Source: Anastatus disparis
Taxonomy: Eukaryota > Arthropoda > Insecta > Hymenoptera > Eupelmidae
Length of the DNA: 64,000 nucleotides
Reading direction: 5' to 3'
Assembly (NCBI GenBank): GCA_017163975.1
Contig: JAFFSR010000136.1
Span: 6,569,501 to 6,633,500 of the forward strand
Part shown: positions 1 through 20,931 of the stretch, piece by piece
Layout of the letters: each line of letters begins with the position of its first letter
How positions within the stretch are numbered: the first letter of the stretch is position 1
Made by a program: the position numbers and the translations under genes
The notes under the pieces: model-generated
Told to the model about the DNA's origin: nothing
Databases searched by the model: none
The model's input: only the letters and a program-made list of their open reading frames with translations

Positions 1-7721
<7,721 letters not shown>

Positions 7722-8037
7722 CTGTAACATAAAACAAAAAAATTTTTTTTAATTTTTTATTAAAATTATTAAATTTAATTTGTGTATATTTTCGTATATG
7801 TGCATATATATTTAATTGATACATTATAATTATTTAATATCTCATATTATTCATTCGTATACATATTATTTCGTATACGTAATATGTTACAATGTGAAGG
7901 GGTTTACTGTTTTAATTTCAAGGGGAAAGGATTAAAATTTTTTATAATTTAAAAGTAAAATTAATAAAAATGATATATTTTTAATTTTTTATTAATCTAA
8001 ATTATTTAAATACAATTCTCGGCTCTCCTCTATATAG

Positions 8038-8302
8038 ATTGAAAATAGGTAAAATCACTTTCTTGTAATTTAAGAAATGATATTCAGTCAAAATGGAACG
8101 TTTCCGCTACTTTGATTTATAAGCGAATACTGTTTTTTTTAATACAAATTTTAAGCTATTTTCACTTTTATATTGCGCACGCTCAATTTTGTTTTTGGCA
8201 ACAAATGCGAGTCAATACAATTCGGAAACGTTCGGTTTTGACTTAAATTAACTGAATATTATTTCTTAAATTACAAAAAAGTGATTCGACCTATTTACAA
8301 TA
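8038..8302. mobile_element. Small inverted-repeat element (MITE-like)
   Basis: Terminal inverted repeats begin at 8038 (ATTGAAAATAGGTAAAATCA) and, on the other strand, at 8302 (ATTGTAAATAGGTCGAATCA). The outer 51 nt match at about 46 positions, and the similarity extends inward through a shared AACGTTTCCG with a short length difference. The interior is about 110 nt without coding capacity. I could not identify a clear target-site duplication. It lies in the large intron upstream of the first FERM-side Fak exon. Confidence 0.65.
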
Positions 8303-8992
8303 AATTTTGAAGAGGCCAAAAATCGGCCTTAGAGGTCCTATTATTTTATTTTATTGTAGTCAAATGTTGATCAATATTTTTCATAAGTAATTATGAAGGG
8401 TTTAGAAATCAAGACTTTTCTCTCATAAATCAATCAGATGGTCATTTAATGGTTAAAGATTATTGGTGCATAAGAGCAAATAATTTTATTTAATTCTTTG
8501 TCGTATATGTTTAAAAAATGTCTAGAAAAACTTTTTTGTAATTTAAACTAAAATAGCATCAAAATTTTTGCATTTCTTAAGAATTGAAAATTATAAGCTT
8601 ATTGTTTGTTTTACAAATTGACACCTGTTACATTTTAAGAAAACTTTGTAAAATCAATTATTAGACGAAAATAAAAAATTTTTAATTCCACACTCTCTGT
8701 ATTATACACTAAATTAGACTTCTTTTATTAAAAAAATAAAAGAAAACGTACTATAAAAAACTCAATATAATAGGGCAGTGCATCTTCTATGGTTATTTAA
8801 TATTATTCACGTTGATTAGATGAGTAAACGAAATAGTTCTGCACAAGTATATATTCATCACAAAACCGTAGCAACATAATAAACGAAAATTAAAAACGAA
8901 CAAAACTAAGCAAAAGCTGGATGATGACTATTCGCAACAGTGCAATCTTTTTTTTCGCTACTGCATCATATAACGTTCGCAAGGACAATAAG

Positions 8993-9000
8993 TGACGTCA
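8993..9000. promoter_or_regulatory. Palindromic CRE-like octamer TGACGTCA
   Basis: A perfect TGACGTCA sits in a GC-richer patch (about 8970-9050), followed by an (AT)n run at 9075-9095. The octamer is the consensus for CREB/ATF factors. The patch could be an internal promoter or enhancer for Fak. One site alone is weak evidence. Confidence 0.3.
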
Positions 9001-10737
9001 GTGTCGATGATCTAACAAGAAGTCCCGCGTGGCGCCCAACCAAATCTACTTACTAAGTATTGACTCAGTGTATATTATATATATATATATATTGCACTGT
9101 TTTTTTCGGAACATATGCGTTTTATTGGCCAATAAAATTCATGATTTTTAATTGGCACTCGTATCGAGTAAAAGAAGGTAGTTATTTTTCTTTTGTGGAG
9201 AGCTTTGGTTTGGCTGTGGTTTAATTCGAGCTTCAAATTATTTTTTTTTCTTTTGTTATCTTGAAGTTTAAGCGACTGTAAAATTAAGACTGATGAATTT
9301 TTAGCATAATACGAGTATTATTCGCGGAATTTTATTTATTAAATTTTTATCCAAGAAAATAAAGGTGGCGCAAAATTTTGAAAAATCGTCTCTTGATGCT
9401 AAGTTATTATCATAAAATTATAAATTTATGAACTTTCGAAGTCTTTATTTGAAACTTTCAAAGAAATTTCTGGGATTTCCATGCATTTATTAAACACTTA
9501 TAAAATTCAGTAAATATATTTAATTTTAATTAACGTAACCTTTTTATCGTAACATAAAAAATTATTTTTAGAAATAAAAACAAGGAAAAATATTTTACAT
9601 CGTTATATTATGAATGTTTTATAAAAAATATTTTAAGATGATGCGATAGGATAAATGATTTACACATCACTGAAGTAGCGGTTTTCCGGATTTTTTATTT
9701 CCATTCAAAAATTTTTTGAAATATCTCTGCCGCTTTTTATTAATTGAAGTGGAAGAGTGTAATATTGAGATATTTTTAAAACTTTTTAATTAAAGCTTTT
9801 AATATGTAAAATTTTATAGATTTTTTAATTTGTCGCCATTTTTTGAAATCTTTAAAATGGTAAAAAACTTAAAAATCCAAAAAATTGTATAAAATGAAAG
9901 AGTAATTTGTAAACTACGAAATGAAATTTAGCCCAACTCTGCAATCGTCTTTGAATAAAAAATTGAAATAACAGTATTTTACAACTTCTTACTTTTAATT
10001 ATTTAAAATCTATTAATAACTAAAAATTTTTTATCGATATGCATTTTAAGTCAAAGTATTCGATATTGATTTGAGAATTGTGTAAAATGATACGTTAAGG
10101 ACCGTTAAAATAGGAAATTACAAAAAAAATCGGATATGTTTCAATGGTTCAATATAAACGATGACACATCGGGGACATTCTTTACAGTTGGTTATCGAAC
10201 CTATACGTTACTCACCAAGTGCAATTAAAGTACTTAGTTAAATACATTTTATTATATATTTATGGAATCATTTTACCGTTTATTTAAAATCAAAGGTATA
10301 GAATTATTTTAGATTTTTAAAATTATTGAAGATTATATTTAACGCTTAAAATTGAAATAATTTTAATGTAATATTTGTTAAATATTTTAGCTAATGGATA
10401 TTTCAAAGAAATCCCCAAACGCTCATTTCTAAAGGGTTTTTGCTCCGAAGAGGGAATTAATCGTGGAACTGTAAGAAGTAAAAGAATTTCAAATCTAAAA
10501 AGAGATGTAAATGTCTGGAACACATACACGTCTTTTTAAGAAGTTACCACGTTCAAAAATTTTAAAGTAAATTAGACTTGTGAATGTACATTATTTTAAG
10601 AAACAATTTTTCATAAGTTATATTTTACTTATAAATATTCAGATTGATTCTCAAAAACTTTTTACAAAATATTGTAAACTAAAAAATAAATAAAATGTGA
10701 AAAATGCTTCAATGGAATATATTACTATATTAGATTT

Positions 10738-10927
10738 TTTTAACGTCGCTGTATTTCAGCTATCATTTTAATGCTAATTAGCGACGGAGGTCGTCAGTAT
10801 GTTTGTGAACAAAGCACATGTGACTTACAGTGGTACTTGTATCAATCGATTGCCGAGAGCGGGATTCGAGCTCGGGGTCTCAAGATTACGAATCCATCAC
10901 TCTACCGAGTGAGCCACTGACGATCTC
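10738..10927 (-). mobile_element. tRNA-derived SINE, copy A
   Basis: On the minus strand the element starts GAGATCGTCAGTGGCTCACT, an A-box-like tRNA head. A B-box-like GAGCTCGAATCC follows, then a tRNA-unrelated body with CTTTGTTCACAAAC and a 3' end reading ATACAGCGACGTTA. It matches the copies at 14,722 and 52,827. ATTAGATTT occurs at 10729-10737 and again at 10932-10940, a plausible 9-bp target duplication. The tRNA-like part has an unpaired anticodon stem, so it is not a functional tRNA. Confidence 0.85.
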
Positions 10928-12817
10928 TTGAATTAGATTTGATTTAATTGCATGAAACTTTTAACATTTTTTTTAATATAAATGAATAAAACAATTAGTT
11001 TATATTGGTATAAATGGAATATTTGAAGTATAATTAAATAAAAGAATAATTTTTTTACTATGTTTTATTGCTTTACTTTTTTGCATTATGCACGTATAAA
11101 ACATTACAAATTTTAATTACTAAATTTAAGCCATTTTACAGTATATTTTATGGTATAAAAAAACAATGCTAAATTAGAATGAAATAATGATTTCAAAATA
11201 TTTAGAGTTGTTCTTTTTACACGAATTGCATTGCAGTTAATTTTTCTAACAATAAATACATCTTTGAATAATAGCTTTCTAAACTTGTAAAATCTCAGAA
11301 AAAAACTGAATACATTTCACATGAAACACACCCTAAAAATGTACAAGCATAGTTTTTCTTCTCTCTTGGAAGTATTCAACAAGAATATTAAGCAAAGACA
11401 ACGAAAATACGCATAGAAAGACTTGGCCGAAAGCAAAAGCTTAACGCTTTTACTAAATGTGTAACTCGACACTTTATACATGTATACAGACACATACAGC
11501 ATTCGCAAGTCATTAGAGCAGTATACAAACTACTAAGTAAGTAGTAAATACACCTGCTTATACTTTTGAGCGCATGCGCAAGTAATTAAGAGGCTCGTAT
11601 TTTATTTGTGTACGTATATATAAGGTTGTATTTATGCGCGAGCGTCGAGTTGAATTAATGAAAAGAGGCATCGATCTTAACATTATTTAAATAATTGGAT
11701 TTTAATTAATACGAGTATTTTTTAGTTTCTTTTGGTGAAGTACTTATATTTATTTATTTTTAATTGCTAAATTACGCGTGAATAATGTATTGAATGAAAA
11801 ATAAAGGACAATTCATAAAAATCAATTCAGAAAAATTGTACAACTCCATTTGGTTTGTATATGGGAAAATGTAAGTAAATAAAATATGTCGATTCCCAAA
11901 TGGTACAACCTACTTTTTCACAAAAATTGCTAGAGTTGGCATAAATCCTTTAGTACGTATGGCTGCACTTGGAAATATTAAACGTCGATTTATTGTTTCT
12001 AAAGTGTCAGTAAACGAAAATGAAAAAATATATTCGAAACGTTTTGGAAAGTAGATATGGTTTTTAAAAATTCTGTATATTGTTGTAGGTAATGTTTAAA
12101 TTTCTTTTTGCAAACGAGCATATCCATTGGACGAAGTACGAAATACATATAATTTTTAAGGATGAATGGTAATTACCCATTTTATTTTTCATCCTACGCA
12201 TATAGAAAGTCTATATCGAATGAATCATAAAATGTTTTAGTTCCAAGTTTCAAATTTTTCAATGACAAACTTTCTAGTTTGAAACTCAAATTTATATGAT
12301 ACTTCTTGGTATATTTGAAAATTTAATGTCTTTAACATATATATATATCTTTTTTACAAAACAGTTCATAAATTATTAAAAGTACTTTAAACACATTTGG
12401 CATAATAATGATATACTTATTCACCAAGACCTTAACTATCTTTTTTCTCTCTTTTCATTGCACTTACTATGAACTATTTGGCGATGAAAGCCAATTAATT
12501 ATTTCTCATTGTTTCCAAACAATATATAATCTGCTGCATTCATACATATTTAACATAAATACATCATTAATCATAAAAAAAAATTTTTCATGCAAGCTCT
12601 ACATTTAAGCTTTGACAAAAAAAAGAAGACTAGAAGCTTACCTAAAATCCTCATTTTGTTAACAATGTAAAGCGAAAAAAAAAATCATGTTATCTGCATT
12701 TTTCTGTAAAAATGTATAAAAATAACTAAAAGAGATACACATATGTGTGCAGCTGGCAGACGCGCATTAGCATTTATGAAATTACAATGGCTTTAACCCT
12801 GTTTTTCAATTTTTTTT

Positions 12818-12833
12818 CTCTCTCTCTCTCTCT
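12818..12833. repeat. (CT)n tract
   Basis: A pure CT run at the edge of a GC-richer island (about 12,740-13,080). GAGA-type tracts recur in most of the islands of this window. Confidence 0.75.
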
Positions 12834-14721
12834 TCTTATAACGGCCTAATGTATACTGGTATACATACGATGCAGATGTAACGAGTAACTCTTTGGCCAG
12901 TGACGCACATACGATGCGGTTTTGCGAGAGAATGCATGTACATATATGCACGTGTGTGTATGTATGTATGTATAATGCGGGCTTTTTTCTTTTTCTTTTA
13001 TTCTTCTTTTTTTTTCTTTCCGTTGGAAGAAGTCTTTATGTATATTTCATTACCTCTTTTAGAGGATGTGAATAGTTTTCTACACGCTCAATGAGGATGA
13101 GCTTTAGTTCTTACTTATAGGGGAAAACTATTAATTTTTGTAATTTTATGATGGTAGAGTTTGTCCTTTTTTTTTAACGTTGGAAGGTTTTCAAGAGTTA
13201 AACGTGAAATTAATTTCAAGCAACTAAGCTTTATAGAGAAATAATTTAAAAAGTTCATTGTAGCATAGAAAAATAAAAATTATATAATTAAATTCTTGTT
13301 AAAGCAAACGTATGTCACGAAAAATAATTCCTTTTTCTTTAATCCAAACAGCTTTTTTTACAATTGTTAGTATATTTACACGAGAATTACATACGATAAA
13401 ATAAACTTGAATGTGCATTTCTACATTATTAAAAACAACCAACAAAAAAAATGAAAAAATTACTTAAACTTTACTGAATTTTCTAGGAATTCACTTTTTT
13501 GAATGAGAAAAAGTCTATTATACAAAAAAGTAATTTTAAATAAAGTTCAACGAAAGTTCACTTTGAAAGCATCCAATTTACAAACTATTAGTTTTTTTGT
13601 TAATACAATGTCACCTATTAAAACAAACAATCGTACAAACAACAAAGACAAATAAAATTTCTTTTCCTTTTTTTTTTTTTATAGGTCATCAGCCTCGAGT
13701 AACCTCGTCATAAAAAAATGTTACCATCCATATTGCAGTTAAAAAGTAATTCTTGCATAAAATGAAATATAATGTTCATTCTCTATTTCACACCTCATTC
13801 CATTTACTACGTTTAGTCTCTATAAACAAAGTTGTCGTTCCTCGACGACCATATAATATAAGCTTTTATTTAACAATTTATATGAACATATATATCTTAT
13901 GCAACAATTTAACTGCACACGTGCGCTTCGTCCTTCGCGTCCGTGTCATTCTATTCCAACAGGATTAAAAGTATAAAAGTAAAAGAAGAAAAATAAAAGT
14001 TAAATGAACGGAAAAGAACCGTAACAATTAAGTAAATCGACAGGAGATTTTGCGCAACTATGACGAATGACCGCCTGCCATAAAGCCAAAGAAAACAATA
14101 AAGTTAAAGTGTCTTTTCTCTCTCGTTGCAGTGATCGATCAGCTGCTAAATGAAAAAAGAGCGAGAGAGACCTCCTGTAAGATTTTATACACCGCGCGTG
14201 GGTCTTATGTGAGAAAAAGTCATGCAAGGGCATATGTGTGCTGTACTTGGTGAGAAAAAGTATTATATTATATGAACTTGTATAAAATGAAAGAGAAAAA
14301 AAAATTAAAGGAAGGGAATGCGCGATGCGAAGAGATATGTGCATATATCTATATATAGAGTGTAATGGTATGATATATGTTGATATAAAAAAAAAAATTT
14401 TTTTCAATGTGGTTCACATGCGTTTTGAAATTATGGCCTGAAAATACAATAATTTTACTTAGAGCATAAACCATTTAAATTAATAGTTTTTCTTATTGAA
14501 AATTCAAATTGAGAATACAATGGAAAGGTATTATTATTTTGAAAATAATGTAAATAAATAATACTCAGAAAGTATTATTGTTTTTAAAAACGTGATAGAT
14601 AGAAAAAAAATTAATAAAAAAAATTTTTATATGCATTCTATTGTTTATTAAATTTACGAAGTTTAGCTTCGCATCAACATAAATTCTAAGTACTATAACG
14701 ATTAATTTTTTTTTTTACTTT

Positions 14722-14874
14722 TCGTCGCTATATTTATACTATTTTTAATACTAATCAGCGACGGAGCTCTAGAGTGTGTTTGTGAAGAAAGCACATGTAG
14801 CCGAGAGCGGGATTAGAACTCAGAACTCCGAGATTACGAATCCAACGCTCTACCGACTGAGCCACTCACCGGCT
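14722..14874 (-). mobile_element. tRNA-derived SINE, copy B (internally deleted)
   Basis: Same family as copy A, same orientation. The tRNA-like head is at about 14799-14874 (AGTGGCTCAGTCGGTAGAGC and GAGTTCTAATCC in the B-box position). The element then jumps to ACATGTGCTTTCTTCACAAA, lacking about 30 nt found in the other copies, and ends in TAGCGACG. The missing segment may be a deletion or mark a subfamily. No clear target duplication. Confidence 0.82.
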
Positions 14875-17800
14875 CTTTATTGATAAATTAAATATCGTTA
14901 ATGAATAGATTTATATAAAAATTTATTTTTTTAAATAAAGGTAATACAATTATTGACAATATTGATAAATTACTAATATTATTATATAATATTTATCACG
15001 ATATACTGATAAAAATTTTTTTATAGCTTCTATAAAATGCTTTTTATGCTTAGAAATACAAATTTTCATGATCCAAACTTTTTCTATAGTCACTAAGTGT
15101 ACAAGACATTTCGTAGAATTGAAATCTGAAAATCTCGTAAGAGTGAAAAAAGAAAATATTCAAATCACATTGCTGTATTTACGTTAAATAAGGCGTGAAA
15201 AAGTTGACAATGCAAAAACATAGACATATACGTTTCGAAGGTTAAAAATAAAAAAAATAAAAATTTGCGCGAGAGCAATGACAATTATTGATGTATATAA
15301 AGTTGCTTTGCAAATACTAAGCAGCGCAATTGTCGATTCCATCTTACATACTTGAATGCATGATTTTTTCATTCTTCTTCTGCTTCTCTCTTTTAACTTT
15401 GCGCGCATGCAGGCGTTTAAAGACTGTTCATAATATAAGAATAAATAGAACAACACTTCATAAACACTTTACGAATTGAGTGGCTTTTATTTAAAAGTAC
15501 ATGGGTAAATTGTATTTCAAGGTTTTTCATTTATTGTAGGAAAAAAATAGATGGTTAATCGATTCATTATGCAAGCTTCTTTTTACTTATAATTGAAATC
15601 TAAATAGGGAAATAAGATTGTAAAATATTGATATGAAATTATGTGAAATGAAATTAAAATCACTGGAGTAGAAAATTATCTATACGAGATTTACGTATAT
15701 ATAAACATATTTATTTGGTGCACGGATGCGGGTTTATATGATTTAGTTTGATATAATTTAGAATTCGAAAGCAAAGAATTTTTACTTTTATTTTAAGGAA
15801 GTTAACAATTTTAACTTATTTTACTATCATATCAGTTTAGAAAATTATTTATTGAGTTATTACTCAACTAAATTTTATTATTTTAAAAATTTCAGTAAAT
15901 TTAGAAAGCTAATTACATCAATAATTGTATAATAATAATTGTGTAAAACGATATTTACGATAATATTTAAAATTAAAATTTATATTAGAATTAAAATATA
16001 ATTAACATTTAGCTTGATGCAAAACTAATAAAATAGCCTGAAACCGTAAAAGGAATATAAATCATTGATGTAGCTAAAAGAGTAAAAATTTCAATAAGTC
16101 TCGACATAAAAAGAAAAAAAAGGCATCATAAAGACTAAAACGTTTGAAAATAAGACAATAAGAGAAATGACAAGAATTAAGAACGATATTAAGCGCCAGT
16201 GTATATTTGTATAAATATAGCCAGACACACATTTACGAATCTCAATCGATCAAAGAAGAGGAAAAAGACATGATGTCATTGTCAATACAAATCCTTCTGT
16301 GTGTATGTAGAAACGCAAAGTCGTCGTCGTAGTCGTCACATATACATAGCTTTAAGGCATACTATAGGAATCGATCCCATCTTGATGACATTTGATCCAT
16401 CATATAGTGTAAAAATCTTTTTTTCGTGCAGTCTCGCATACATATATAAGCCAAGCCACGCGCTTCATTGTATACCAAACACCATCGATATGATGCATAC
16501 ATATGTACTCTGACGCACACATGCACTATTGTGCATATACACGTATGTATATAAGCTTCTGATATATCAGCAGAACGCCTTCCGTTACACCCTAAAGAGT
16601 TTTTCTTTTGGATTCGCACGCGGATATATCTTGAGATTCGAGACGTGAATGACTTTTTTCTTTTATGCTTTTTTTTGCAAGAGAGGAAGTCGAATGTGGC
16701 TTGTAGAATTGTAAAGGAAATTTTATAAAAAAAGCTTTTTTATGTATTCTTTGACTTTTGAAAATTTTATATTCTTGATGTTTCGCTTGATAAACAACGT
16801 GATTAAATAAATATACGATTTTTTACAAATTTATTTTAAAAGATATTTATATTTGATATAAAAACTTTTAATTGGTTAAAAAAAAAGTTTTATTTTAGGT
16901 TCAAATAGAAGATTTCTTATTTTTAACGAATTAGCTTTATTTGAGCTCAAGAACATTTTCAACAAAAACTTTTATTATACTAAAGAATGGCAAATGTATA
17001 CATTTTGCAGTAGTGAGATTTGTAAGGACTATTCTAATTAAAGAATTAATTAAACTATTGTTTATCACCAACAAAAAGATTTGTCCATAATTAATGAAAT
17101 AATGTTTAAGAAAAATAAGGATAAAATAAAATTTCTAAAAGTTATTGTAAATTTTGTTAAAAGTTTGCAAACGCGTTAGGCAAATTATGAGAATAAGTTC
17201 AAGTTAAGATTGCACAAGTAACAGTAAAAAAAATGAGAATACTTCCATCAAAATAAATCCGATGCAAAGAAATTCTATATCCTCTGTTAAGAGAAAAAGA
17301 TTTCGTATATCTGTTCTAACGGTGTGGTTTTTCACTCTGACTAGATTAGATTTCAGTTTCAAAGCAATTGAGTAAAACTTACTGATATACCTTTAGCTTA
17401 ATTACTTGCCGATTTTTATCGCAACTTCTTAGTGGTTCTTTTTTTTTTAATTGCTAATTTACACGAACTTTATGTGGCGGAAAATTACGTTAACTTTTAT
17501 ACTCGATTCAGTTTTTTTTCTTACTGCAAAATAGTTCATTTTTATACATATTTAAACATTCGCAAGAAATTAAATTGTATGACTGTTATTTAATTTAGTT
17601 ATTTATTTATTTTCTGCATTGAAAAATGTTATGCTATGGTAATGTAGCCAATAGAAATAATTATGATTGATCACACTTTTAGTATTTAATCCTTGAATAG
17701 ATCAAGTCGCGTTTTTACAATTGACCATTGAAATTGTGATGATCGATCAGTAGCGAATATTTTCAATAACTGAATGATTTATGTTAGACTAATGTGAATG

Positions 17801-20521
17801 ACCTTTACATAAAACTTATTTTTAACCGTTTAGCATCTGAGAGATCTTATACATTCATTTTGATTATCATTTTTTATACTTATTTAGATCCACAGTTTAA
17901 AATTTTATAAAATAAAGTGATATATCAGATTAAAATGTCATATGTCATAACAGAGTTTTTTTTATACTACTTAACATTTACTAAAAGTTATAAAAACTTC
18001 AAAAACTGAAAAAAAAACGTTTGTTAATATTTATAAAAGTAATTAATGTTCCTACATGATTTTAGTTCTAATGGTTTAGCAATTTCTTGGTATGGACATT
18101 AAAAGATTCAAGTTTATAGTAAAATTAAGAAAAATGCGAATGCAGTCAATCTAAAATTAATTATTAACATTAAATTTCTAGTAATAATTTTGACCTAATT
18201 TCAAATATTAACCAACTATTCAACCTAGTAACATTTATCTTTTTTAGAAAAAAATCAAATAGTCTTATGGTATATAAAATCCTTAATAACAAAAAAAATA
18301 TTTTAATTTAATTCTTCATTAGTCCTACTTAATGAAAAAGTAAAAAAGAAACTCTCGTAGCGGTAAGAAAGTTTGAATTTCTGTTATGTTTGAAGAAAAA
18401 AAGATATTTAATCCTACCATCAAGCTTTCAAAAATGTTTAATTAAACTCAGCTCGAAGTAAAAGTTTAACCAAAGTTAAACTCTGTACACCGTTATACTC
18501 TCGATTCCTAACAATAGAACGTTCGAAATCCCGTATATATATACAAAAAAAAATAAGAAAAAAAAGAAATAAGCACCATCGCCACCACTTAGCGACCAAT
18601 TAGCGTTTGCCGACAATTTTAACGAGCTCGTGATGTAGCATCTATATAGAAAACGATCGTGTTGAAACCTCTGAATTTCCTTAGGGGCAAAACAAAAGGA
18701 GAGAGAAAAAAGATGCTTTTTTCTCATTTTCATTTTGCTTATTTTGCTTGTTGCACTAGAATTAACAGCAGAACACGTCCGTGACCTGTGACTATACGAC
18801 ACTTGAGCAGGTTTATAATGTCTCATAAACTTAGTGTTTAGAACCACCTGCAAAAACTCATGTACACGTATATATAGTTAACTTTGAACCCTTTCACCAT
18901 CATAGACTTTCTCTCGTTGTTGTAATATAAAACGATTAAAGAATAGATCCATTCTTATAGCTATAGAGCGCTCATCGATAATCGCAGCTAATCACCGAAC
19001 AAATATAGAAGACCGATGAGCTACCGATAACTGATGAGGAGAAATGATAAAGTTTAGATTTATTTACTTATTAGCGAGAGAGAGGAAGAATATTGATTTA
19101 CGTTTGTCCTTTAGATAATTGGATTGGTTCTTAATTTGATTTCTAATGGAAAAATAATTGAACTGATGATGTATAAGTAATTTCGGGATGCATTTGTGCA
19201 TATTATGATTACTAATGTATATTCATCGTAATTTGTATTGATTTTGTTGAGAATTGTTGTTTATTGTTGTACATAGATTCTTGTGAAAATTTAGATATAA
19301 ATGAAAATTGAATAATGAGCGGCACATGGAAATGGATTGAAATAATATTTGAAAAATTATCCTTATTCTTACGTACCATTTTTATTTAGAAGATATAAGA
19401 ATAAAAAGAAAAGATTACACATAATTTGAAAGTTATCTGCTAAAAAAGTGATTTTAGGTATTGCGGAAAAAATTATACGCTCATATATTATCATCGTTTA
19501 TCGACATATTGACACATAATTATTTAGAAATGTCTTTATAAAAGATGATCTAATATTACCTATTTTGAAAAACGTAATTATTTTGCAATTATTTACCAAT
19601 AGCGGATATAAAGATGTATTTTATGAATTCTCATGTGTTTGTGTAAGAAAATTGACTTCGCTACATAAAATAAAAATTTAAAGGACTCTTTGATGTTATC
19701 AATTAATCACATAAAAATACAATAAAAGAGTTGATTAGACGCAAAAATTAGAATATTCTTTGTATGATATAATTAAAAGACCGTTTAAAAAATGATTTTT
19801 CTTGTATTAAGCATGTAATATTTAATTGAAAAGTTTCAATCAATAGAAAAACATTGTATTACAAAACCAAATTAAATTTTCATTCTAAATAGAACTTATT
19901 AAAAACTATATTGTAGTTTTGTCGTATCATCATAATACTATTCAACTATTTCAGTTATCACCATTGCTCATCATTTTCTTGCAAGATTTTTTAAAATACT
20001 TTTGTTACTACGTTGCGTAGCTTCAGTTAATCTCAAGAAAAAACTGATTACGTTGAGATCAAACTAATGACTATCAAGTATAGTAAACTTATCTACATAT
20101 TTGCACACATATATTAGTCAAACTTTTTATCTTATAATAGCGGTATTTATATTCAAACAGTTTTTCATTTATCAATATTGCTGAAATCATCATACGTGAA
20201 TCTAATTTTATTGATTCTAGTAAAAAAGGAATAGAAATCTTGGATGTCATATGCAATATATTACACATATATGCATATTCATCCAATAATTTCATTGAAT
20301 CTTCGTTATGCAATAAACAAATCAAATTCCCTAAAAAAAGAAAATCCTAATCAAGCAATTTCTATTCAAATCTTCTATGTATCCGGCTCAACCAAGTATT
20401 TTAATCTATCTTGTGAACCCCCTGAAATGTTGTTCCTTTTTTTTATTCTTCATCTTACCTCCTATCAGTCCGAGAATAAAAGAAAATAATTGAGTACAAT
20501 CGAGCTATATATATAAATTAC

Positions 20522-20722
20522 CTGGCTCGAGATACACGATGAAACTTCCAGGTGCCAAGCGTGTCAGGACTATAATAATCGTCACAACCGCCAAGGGAGC
20601 ACAGCAGGCCTCTACTACTTCTTCTTGCCCAATGTCTTTCTAATATCGATGTTACCTTTCTACTACCATCGTCTTGCACCTTACTACTACTATTTCTACC
20701 AAAATTATCTCGATTCTCTTTT

Positions 20723-20754
<32 letters not shown>

Positions 20755-20811
20755 TAATGTAGCCCTGGGCCATAGGAATCCATTGGCCTTTCGCTCCACA
20801 ACTTCTAGCAT
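20522..20811 (-). CDS. Candidate alternative 5' coding exon of Fak with poly-Gln run
   Basis: Open frame of 96 codons plus two bases from ATG 20811 to a CAG|GTAATT donor at 20522/20521. An in-frame TAA lies upstream at 20929-20931, and no other in-frame ATG lies between. It ends in phase 2, exactly what the Fak exon at 7721 needs: the joined codon AG|T is Ser and leads into His-Glu-Gly-Met and the Fak leader. The encoded segment starts MLEVVERKANGFLWPRATL, has 11 consecutive Gln (mixed CAA/CAG, about 20720-20755), then a basic, Ser-rich stretch with three Cys. Local GC content is higher than in the surroundings. No known domain is seen. It could instead be 5' UTR, or belong to another minus-strand transcript. 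The link to Fak is inferred from phase and orientation only. Confidence 0.5.
20720..20757 (-). repeat. CAA/CAG trinucleotide run
   Basis: Interrupted (CAA/CAG)n on the minus strand, encoding 11 Gln inside the candidate Fak 5' exon. The mixture of the two codons suggests it is not a freshly expanded pure microsatellite. Confidence 0.9.
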
Positions 20812-20931
20812 TCTCTCTTTTTTTTTCTTCAGGCTTCTTTGTGGTTGCTTAAAAAAAATTTTTTTTTTCTTCGTTTCTTCTTTTCTCTTTCTTGAGGAGA
20901 GAAAAGAAGAGGCTGCAAAAGTGGCTTCTTA

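Larger units (their letters stand above)
8303..20521. other. Large putative Fak intron
   Basis: If the exon at 20522-20811 belongs to Fak, this whole interval is intron. Apart from the CRE-like site and SINE copies A and B, I see AT-rich DNA broken by GC-richer islands around 12.7-13.1, 13.9-14.4, 15.2-15.5, 16.2-16.7 and 18.5-19.1 kb. The short frames in the islands (for example minus 14000-14407 and 18476-18853) contain homopolymeric Phe runs and no domain, so I do not call them genes. Confidence 0.5.

Noticed and set aside
9020..9045. TGGCGCCCAAC, identical to the primer-binding start of tRNA-Lys-primed retroelements
   Set aside because: The match stops after 11 bases, there is no adjacent LTR end, polypurine tract or retroelement coding sequence, so coincidence is likelier.
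10850..10925. Candidate tRNA gene (likewise at 14799-14874 and 52832-52905)
   Set aside because: Boxes A and B are present but the anticodon stem does not pair, and all three are embedded in the same repeated element with a shared 3' body; they are SINE heads.
11838..11915. Inverted repeat TTGTACAACTCCATTTGG / CCAAATGGTACAA
   Set aside because: Only about 14 paired bases with a 4-nt gap; too weak to call an element.
14000..14407. 135-codon minus-strand frame
   Set aside because: Begins in Phe/Ile homopolymer and shows no domain, splice logic or conserved motif; compositional.
16301..16619. Overlapping frames on both strands near a GTC-rich stretch
   Set aside because: Short, opposite-strand overlapping frames in a GC-richer island with many TATG/CATA steps; no coding signature.
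18476..18853. 125-codon minus-strand frame as an alternative Fak first exon
   Set aside because: Ends in a Phe-rich run from poly-A/T DNA and I found no convincing donor in the phase Fak requires.
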